DNA from: Batillaria attramentaria
Lineage: Eukaryota; Mollusca; Gastropoda; Batillariidae
Assembly (NCBI GenBank): GCA_018292915.2
Contig: JACVVK020000001.1
Span: forward strand, 2,878,501 to 2,942,500
Direction of reading: 5' to 3'
DNA: 64,000 nucleotides
Within the stretch, counting starts at the first letter, position 1. Every line of letters begins with the position of its first letter. This document shows positions 57,085-64,000 of the stretch, in pieces. Below the pieces are notes generated by a model. It worked only from the letters and a program-made list of their open reading frames with translations, searched no databases and was not told the origin of the DNA. The translations under genes and the position numbers were made by a program.

Positions 57085-59451
57085 TCACCATTTGGAATAC
57101 TGCATCTGGATCTGGTCGTACAACGTCTTCGCCATACAGATCAGCAAGGCCTGCGATTGGAAGGAAAGAACAGTTTAAGCGCACGGTTACACGACTGCCA
57201 GTCTGCATGTTGCCGTACTCAGCTGCCTGCTAGCGGGCAGCGGTTTTGGCGCACACGCAGCCTGCGGCGTTGCAAGGTTTGGGCAGTGAATGGTCAGTTG
57301 GCTGTACGGGCTGCATGTGGCTAGCTGGCTGCAAGGAAAAATAGAACGGCTTTCTATTCCCGCGCCGGCACCGGCAAGGGGGATTTGCCAGCTGGCAGCC
57401 AGCGATTTAATCAGGGTTTCCTGAGTTTCCAGCCCTGCAAGTACCAATCCTGGTAACTTGTAGCAGCGGCCCTTAGTATGCATAAGGGAGCCTCACTTTC
57501 TCCCAACAGCGGACATTCCTTAACTCAATGCGTACCAAGTAAGTTTGGGCCGCGGAGGTTTTGCGTCAGTGGCCTCATCAGTAATTTAGAATGTCTGAAT
57601 GGATTTAAATTTGGCTTAGTGGGAGTGTTGCAATCTCATTTTACTCATGTTTGCTTCAGTAAAAGCCGTCAAGGAACCTTCAATCTTGCCTGATTTTCGC
57701 ATGCAGGACCTAAACCGAAAAAGAATCAAAAGCGTGGAATACTCGAGCGCGGTACGAAATTGTGTTAAGACTAAGCGACACTGATACTACCCACAACTGA
57801 CCTGTGGAATGAGGATACCAATGACTATGCCGCCGATGATCCAGGCGTTGTCAGTGATGAGCTGTTTGATGGCGAACAAACAGCCTTGAGTGTAAATCCG
57901 GTCTGACACCTCAGACGGCTGAAACAGCAAACACAGCAATGCAACATCAATATTGCATCATCAACACAGGGTAGCCTTGCCTACAAGACGTATGCATTTA
58001 TAAATACTATTCATACTAATACTAATACTACTAAACTCAACTCAAACATGAGTTAGCCTGCGTGCTGTCGCCCGCGCTGTGCACCAGACAGCACACAATT
58101 TCTCGGGCTAAACTGTAGACTGGATACATGTATACATGTCACTATCACCATCAAATAAATTGACCCGAGCATTTCCAGGATGGAGGGGAAAAAAGGGAAA
58201 GATTCAGACAATAAAACAGGATTTGATCAAGACAAAACTGACACACATTTCAGGAAAAAACCCGATTTTTTCATACATTGTACAGGGTTGAAAATGGTCC
58301 TTGATCCAAAAGAAGGAAAAGCTCGCAGCATTTAGCGACAAAATGGCAAAACCACACGTGCGTCTGCAAAGCTGATGCGCTACACTAGGGGGTGTCCAGG
58401 GGCATGCTCCCTCAGAATTTCTTTTTTAATTATTATTATTATTCTTAAACAGACTAAAATCAGTGCAGTTTGGTGCATTTTGGCATGAGAGTGTGTTTTT
58501 TGTTGTTGTTGTTGTTGTTTTTTTTTTAATTTTCAGCAATCATTGTTTTTATGTTTCGTGTGTCTGTGCCTCACAATGCCAACAGTAACCACGGGGAGCC
58601 GGGGTGGTCGAATGGTAGAGCGTTGGACTTCTAATGCTCGGGTCGTGAGTTCGTATCCCGGCTGGGGCCAAATATTTGTGCTGGCTTTTTCATCGTTGCC
58701 CCGTCTTTGATATCACCCTATGTGGTGGAAAAGGACGTTAATCCCCCAAACACCCACCCACCCAACAGTAACCACTGCAATGAACGACTGCACTCATGTA
58801 ACAATCAAAAGGGTTTTTGCCAGACACTACCAGAGGGAAGCACAATCATGTAGTCTGACATGACTGAAACATGGACAGAAAGCAGTAAGTCCATTGACGT
58901 CATTTTAGGAAAAAGACCATTACGTCCATCTGGTTCATTTTTGAAATCACATGGCATGATTTTAAGAGATTCAAAGGAGAGAACACTTTTTCTTAGGAGA
59001 AAAAGTTTTAGAATTAGACAAAAATCTGTACAACTTGAGTTCATGCGTTTTAGCATGAGTTTAGTGCATAAGAGGAGGATTTTTTTTTTTTTTTTTTTTT
59101 TGGGGGGGGGGATGATTTGCCAAAGGTGGAACCCACCAAGAGGTGGACGATTGTAAAGCCCTGATTGTATTTTTTTTTTAATGATAAAAAGAATAAGAAG
59201 AACGTCGTGTAACTTACGTCCTCTTTCAAAAGTACGCCATAGCCACACTGGTAGTTGATGTTTTCTCCCTGCCGACAGAAAACACAATGAGTCAAATTAA
59301 ATCATCCTCTTGTTGTTGGTGTTGCTGTTGTTGTTATGTATGCCTATTTTTTAATGTTTAGTGCAACTGTTTCATGAGTCATCAACGGATGATAGAAAAA
59401 AAAAGACCCCCCCCCCCCCCCAATAATTATGGTCTTATTACACACCGTTGG

Positions 59452-59493
<42 letters not shown>

Positions 59494-59794
59494 GACTACT
59501 TACTTCTAAAGTTTATCATTACTTTTCTAAGAACTAAGTATTAACCACTTCTTTGTTAGTTTTCTACAGATTTTTCATGCTTTTGATATTAGTATATTCC
59601 ATAGTCCCATTACATATGTTAACGTTTTACTGCTTAGTGTATTGCCCCTGCGCTGTATAGTGTCAAGTGCTGTAGCTACATGCTGTGTGTGAGATACTGT
59701 GGGTAATCATGTATGTCTTATGCTATGTGTGTAATGTTCTGTATGCTCTGTGTGTGTGTGTGTGTGTGTGTGTGGGGAGAGGGGGGGTGTGTGA

Positions 59795-59850
<56 letters not shown>

Positions 59851-61303
59851 CAAGGACAGACAGACAGAGAGACCTGTGCCTCTATGATCTCATCCTTGGA
59901 AAATAAAGTTTCAGTCTCTCTCTCTCTCTCTCTCTCTCTGGATTTATACAAATCCAGCCTGTCTTTCTCGGGGGCAACATTGTGGAATTCATTGCCACGT
60001 AATATCACAGCAAGGGCGACGCTCGCAGGTTTGAAAGAGGAGCTCTTCAAGTATCTATTATCTCCATTGCAATCATTCTTCAACTCACCTAATGAAAATG
60101 TTGACATGTCCACGCGCATGAGCCAAACGACCCTTTGGTTGACTTCGTTGTGGTTTTAGTGTCATTGCTACGTAAGTTTTTGCTGTTGCTGTTGTCTGTT
60201 GTTGTTTTCAATTAATCGTGTATCTCATAGCTTGACTGCTTTGCTCAGTTCTTCTTATCTTTTTTATGTTTGTTTGTTTGGGTTTTTTTCCTTTTAATTC
60301 TCTTGTGCTTTTATAATACCATTCTGCTTTGGAAATGTACAGCCCATGTAAATGCAATTCTAAATTCCGAAATTTAAATAGCTGAGCTGACCCTTCGCAT
60401 CACGTGATTGTAATGTGTTTGTCAAGTGTGTGAGAGAAAGCGTGTGATTCACGTGAGCGTGCGTGTTGGGTTCAGTTCGCGGCGCTTTCAGCCGATTCAT
60501 GAAATTGGGTAAAACACTCAACTCGTAGTTTAGTGTTCAACGGCAAGTGTGAAAAATGTTTACTGTAACCAACATCTTATACCGTTGTTTAACAAAGCAT
60601 CAAAGTCAAAGTCAAAGTCAAAGTCAAAGTCTCTCTCTCACCGCTTCCTTCTTGCAGCAGGAGTGAGGTACCGAACACTGCGCCCCTACGGTCTCCCCTT
60701 CTTTCGCGCTAGTACAGTTAAAATACTCATTGTCGTTCCAGTTCTTGTAACCTTCATTATCATTGCTGACACCACAGCAACCCAGCTGGAACAGATAATT
60801 ATACATGAAAATCAGTACACACCACGCATGCAGGCAACAGAAAACAAATATGGGTGGCATATTTTTTTTTTTTTAACGATGACTAAGTTAGTTTCAATTC
60901 AAACAAAGTGAAAATAAAAGTAACATGCCTGTAGAAAAGCCACACCAGATACGATGTATAAAAAGTAATTCACGAGAATCCAAAGCGAAGGGAAAAGTTC
61001 ATGTGGTTGCTAGCAAGAACTTATGGTATGGTATGGTATGGTATGGTATGGTATGGTATGGTATGGTAGACTTCTCCTCGGCGCACATGTCCATCTCTGC
61101 TGAAATGCTCATGGCGCCGCAGGGCTGGAGGACGAAGCAGTGATAGCCTGCTTCCGCTACGCGCTACTTCCTGTGCAAACCTCCACCCTGCTATTCACTC
61201 TGGTACGTGCGATAGTATATATCTGTTTACCACGACACCGGCCACAGCCTACTCTTCTTCGAAAAAAATGAACGTGGGATTTTTAGCGTGCACACTTATG
61301 CCT

Positions 61304-61341
<38 letters not shown>

Positions 61342-62801
61342 GAATTAGCGACAGCCAGCCGACCAGCCTGACAGCCAGTTAAGAAAGAGAGAGACAGACG
61401 GACAGACAGACAGCTGTTACTGTACAAGCTTTACGTACAAACTCCTGCATGTTGTCAATAACGTTGCGCATGTCAACGTCCGAGCGGTATCTCCTGACAG
61501 CGTCGTTGAGCACGTCTTCAGGGTACAGGTTCATCTTCTGGGCCACGTCCTCCATGAAGTAGAAGATGAAGACGAAGATGATGACGATCACTTGGAGCAG
61601 GAGCAGTATGCTCAGCACCCAATAATACTGCACACGACAAGAGAAAAAGAAAGCTAGAACGGCAAAAGCCTTTCTGACCTTGACTCACGTACGACCTTGA
61701 CTTTTAGAAGAGGTCACTTAAACAAACCACTACTGCGAAAAGGGCAAATATTCTGCCAAAATCATGTTTGTGTATTTTGTTGTTGTTGTTGTTGTTGTTT
61801 TGAGTGGATGGGGAGGGCCCGGGAAAGCCAACTCTATGTGACCTTGACCTCTTGGCACTTTATAACAGAGCATCTGTGCACAGGTGTTTTTGAAACCTAC
61901 TCATTTTGATGGCTGAAAAATATTGCGAAGTGCCTTTTTGGTTCACAAAAACGTGTGTGTTTCATTGCAAGTTTTTTTTGGGTTTTTTGTTTGTTTTTGT
62001 TTTTGTTTTTTTGTTGTTGTTTTTCTCGGTAGAAACGCAAAGCCAGTAATCCTTCTGACAACCCCCCCCCCCCCCCCAACAAACAAACAAAAAAAAACCC
62101 AACCAAACAAACAAAAAACAAAAAACAAAAAAAAACCCAAATAAACAACAACAACAACAATAAGTGGGTCAAACTGCTCTAGTTTCAAAGAGTTCCATTC
62201 CACTTCGGAACTGTTTCAAGCAGTTCCACTGCACCAAGGGAACTGTTTCTTTTGATCGTATGTTTCCTTTGGCCGGATCTCTTTACGTCCATCACAGCCA
62301 AGGACACTATACATCAATTCAGAGGATCCCCAGTGTAGCTGGACTGAACTGTGTTCAGCTGGACTGGTCGCCTGTTCCCATAGGATAGCTGTCCATCCCA
62401 CCCCCCAACCCCACCCCCCAGTCTCCAATCAATCACGTGCCAGGGACGTTACACCCTACTTACCTACCAACCTATGCTTTAAAACACCCCCCCCCCCCCC
62501 CCAAAAAAAAAAAAAAAAAAAAACATAAAAAAATAATAATAAAAAAAATAAAAATAAAAAATAAATAAATAAATAAAAATATAAAAAAAAATCATGAAAA
62601 AGCCAGACTTACGATTCTGAGAAATAATGTGTTTTCTCTGAGAGCCCCTCCACACCCAAAGAAGGCGGCAAAAACCGTGACGGCCCCGGCCAGACACATA
62701 AGGCAGCTGGGATCAAACAGAAACTCCACAAAATACGTGATCTTCTTGTCCTTCAGAACCAGGATGTAGGTGCCCACCGTCGTCAGGGCAATGCCAGCCA
62801 G
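57085..62801 (-). CDS. Tetraspanin with 8-cysteine large loop (TspanC8 type), 5' partial
   Basis: Four-span membrane scaffold protein. Minus-strand exons in transcript order: 62801-62613, 61627-61439, 60785-60642, 59268-59218, 57918-57802, 57150-57085 (stop TGA 57087-57085); all phase 0 with AG/GT borders. The 251 residues seen comprise the end of TM1, small loop, TM2 with the GCGGALREN motif, TM3 (YYWVLSILLLLQVIV), large loop and TM4 (NAWIIGGIVIGILIP). The large loop has CCG, FNC, AQC, SCC, QCG and QGC: eight cysteines, as in the TspanC8 group whose vertebrate members escort ADAM10. It most resembles TSPAN33-like proteins (NEYFNC, CSVPHSCC), but I do not claim orthology. About 25-30 N-terminal residues, including the start, are upstream, probably beyond 64000. 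Confidence 0.92.
58593..58763 (+). mobile_element. SINE family A, full length, in tetraspanin intron
   Basis: AACAGTAACCAC at 58581-58592 and 58764-58775 is the target duplication. The orientation is opposite to the host gene. Confidence 0.94.
59751..59848. repeat. (TG)n microsatellite
   Basis: Two TG runs separated by a G-rich stretch, in the tetraspanin intron between the exons at 59268 and 60642. Confidence 0.9.
59885..60165 (+). mobile_element. Non-LTR retrotransposon ORF2 C-terminal fragment
   Basis: The plus frame reads SLSFSGATLWNSLPRNIT and ATLAGLKEELFKYL, a LINE ORF2 C-terminus. It is preceded by another retroelement tail (CCTTGGAAAATAAAGTTTC with CT repeats), so two elements abut. 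Confidence 0.6.
60320..60515 (+). mobile_element. SINE family B, 3' half
   Basis: CTGCTTTGGAAATGTACAGCC to CATGAAATTGGGTAAAA, matching the 3' half of family B; the head is missing. Confidence 0.75.
60600..60630. repeat. (AAAGTC)n short tandem repeat
   Basis: AAAGTC units adjoining the tetraspanin exon at 60642-60785; only about 10 bp separate the repeat from the donor. Confidence 0.85.
61024..61067. repeat. (TATGG)n pentanucleotide repeat
   Basis: Eight copies in a tetraspanin intron. Confidence 0.95.
61070..61198. repeat. About 125-bp dispersed repeat, second inverted copy at 56428-56555
   Basis: CTCGGCGCACATGTCC, GGGCTGGAGGACGAAGCAG and CCTCCACCCTGCTA here match the reverse complement of the copy at 56428-56555. 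It is a short dispersed family without coding sequence. Confidence 0.65.
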
Positions 62802-63964
62802 CTGTAACGAGAAGTCGAAATCAAACCATGTTAAAATTCTAATCTGAGTCTAGTCAGTAGTCAGCTTCAAAAATGAGTTCAAAGCTAGGAGCTTGTTCAG
62901 CTACAAACAGATACATATATCTGCACGTTGCACTAAGAAATCAAGAGTTTGCAGTTAAATGTTCATGGACTTCTCACTGGCACAACACTTTAACACATAA
63001 TGTACCGAGCACGGGAACGCTCCGTTCTTACTGCTCTCTCGTCATCACAGTAAGTTTGTCTTTCCATTATGTGTATGGCAGTGAGATATTTGTCGCTCTA
63101 ATGCAAGCTTGCTTTCTTTACTCATAAGTGAGTCTGTCAACAGACACTGCATTTAGTGATTTACTGAGCTTCCAGTCTTCCATATTAAATTTTGGGCTTG
63201 CTTGGGCCAGTGAATATATAACATACTCGGTATGAACTGAGTTTAAAAAATTCGAGTTGTTGCACATTTATACAAAACCTTAACCACAAAACAAAGAAAA
63301 ACAAAACAAACCAAATAAAACCACAACAACAACAACAACAAGGAATCTGTTTTGCACAGTAATGCGCTGCACTATTTCGTTCAAAGGCGGACTAAAAGAT
63401 GTATCCAGCGGCATCAAGATTTTGCTTACAATTGTTAAAAGGGCCTAAGCGCCCTGGACCTGAGAAACACCTAGCCTCTCTTACCATTTGAAAGTAGAAT
63501 GTTAAACGACCCGCGGCGTAGGCTAGCAACTCTAACCCGCAGCGTAAGATCGATACAGCAACAGAATCCCGCCCCGTACGTGTTTCCCTGCACCAACTAT
63601 CACATCGGCACATCTTTCCTTTCATACCTCTGCCTTCCGGTCATACACGCAAGTAACAGTTCTCTATTACATACAAGTTTAAGAGTTGTCTGAAAAAGCG
63701 CATACTAACAGTTACGCAGAAGTTGATACTGCAGCTTCTCATAAATATTATATATGAACACACACTGCCTGCACGCCCGTTTGTCATGGTATTTTGTCCT
63801 GTAATTCTATCACGGTTGTAGGTAAACTGGCTACATTGATTGACTTTCTGTTCCACATCGTCAGCGTTGAAAAAAAAAACCTGGCATTTTCTGTTTAAAA
63901 TATTTACACAGACAGAAAGGCAAAAAGTAATTCTGTACTGAAGTTTATTATGAACACTACTAGT

Positions 63965-63969
63965 GTTTG

Positions 63970-64000
<31 letters not shown>
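63965..64000. repeat. (GCGT)n microsatellite at the window end
   Basis: GTGCGTGCGT repeat running off the window. From 62802 to here I see no exon; the sequence would be the first intron and upstream part of the tetraspanin gene. Confidence 0.9.

Noticed and set aside
62592..62777. Tetraspanin translation start at the Met of MGTYILVLKDKK
   Set aside because: The open frame continues upstream in phase (LAGIALTTV) to a splice acceptor at 62802-62803, and TM1 would be missing, so this is an internal Met.

Overview
The window is animal nuclear DNA. Genes are split by GT-AG introns, gene density is low, and much of the sequence is dinucleotide microsatellite, tRNA-derived SINEs and tails of non-LTR retrotransposons. 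The proteins (an SLC23-type transporter, three Toll-like receptors of the multiple-cysteine-cluster type, a C8 tetraspanin) and the repeat style suggest a lophotrochozoan, probably a marine gastropod mollusc. The species is inferred, not shown.

Layout. 1-6,250: repeats only, including a 1.4 kb array of 38-bp units. 6,258-16,547 (+): an 11-exon SLC23/NAT-family transporter whose second coding exon is interrupted by a 1.76 kb element with long terminal inverted repeats. 16.5-25 kb: the transporter 3' UTR, a decayed duplicate of its penultimate intron, an inverted SINE pair, a piggyBac-like MITE and LINE tails. 25.1-30.0 kb and 31.6-36.1 kb (+): two Toll-like receptor genes (A and B) from a tandem duplication; A has a one-base frameshift, B is intact. 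36.2-46 kb: repeats, including a 1.4 kb element built of 305-bp units rich in AGGTCA-type half-sites. 46.1-49.8 kb (+): a third, more diverged Toll-like receptor (C). 49.8-52.6 kb: a long inverted-repeat structure starting 6 bp after the stop of C. 57.1-62.8 kb (-): a tetraspanin with an 8-cysteine large loop; its first coding exon lies beyond the window.

Functionally the three receptors form an innate-immunity cluster: N-terminal leader, LRRs, first LRR-CT, LRR-NT, LRRs, second LRR-CT, one membrane span and a TIR domain encoded by two exons. The most unusual feature is a roughly 220-residue Cys/Arg/Lys-rich insertion inside the TIR domain of A and B, at the position where C has an Asp/His tract. 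Other notable points are a likely gene-conversion tract shared by C with A/B, a duplicated 5' splice site in the transporter, and a young SINE family with clear target-site duplications.
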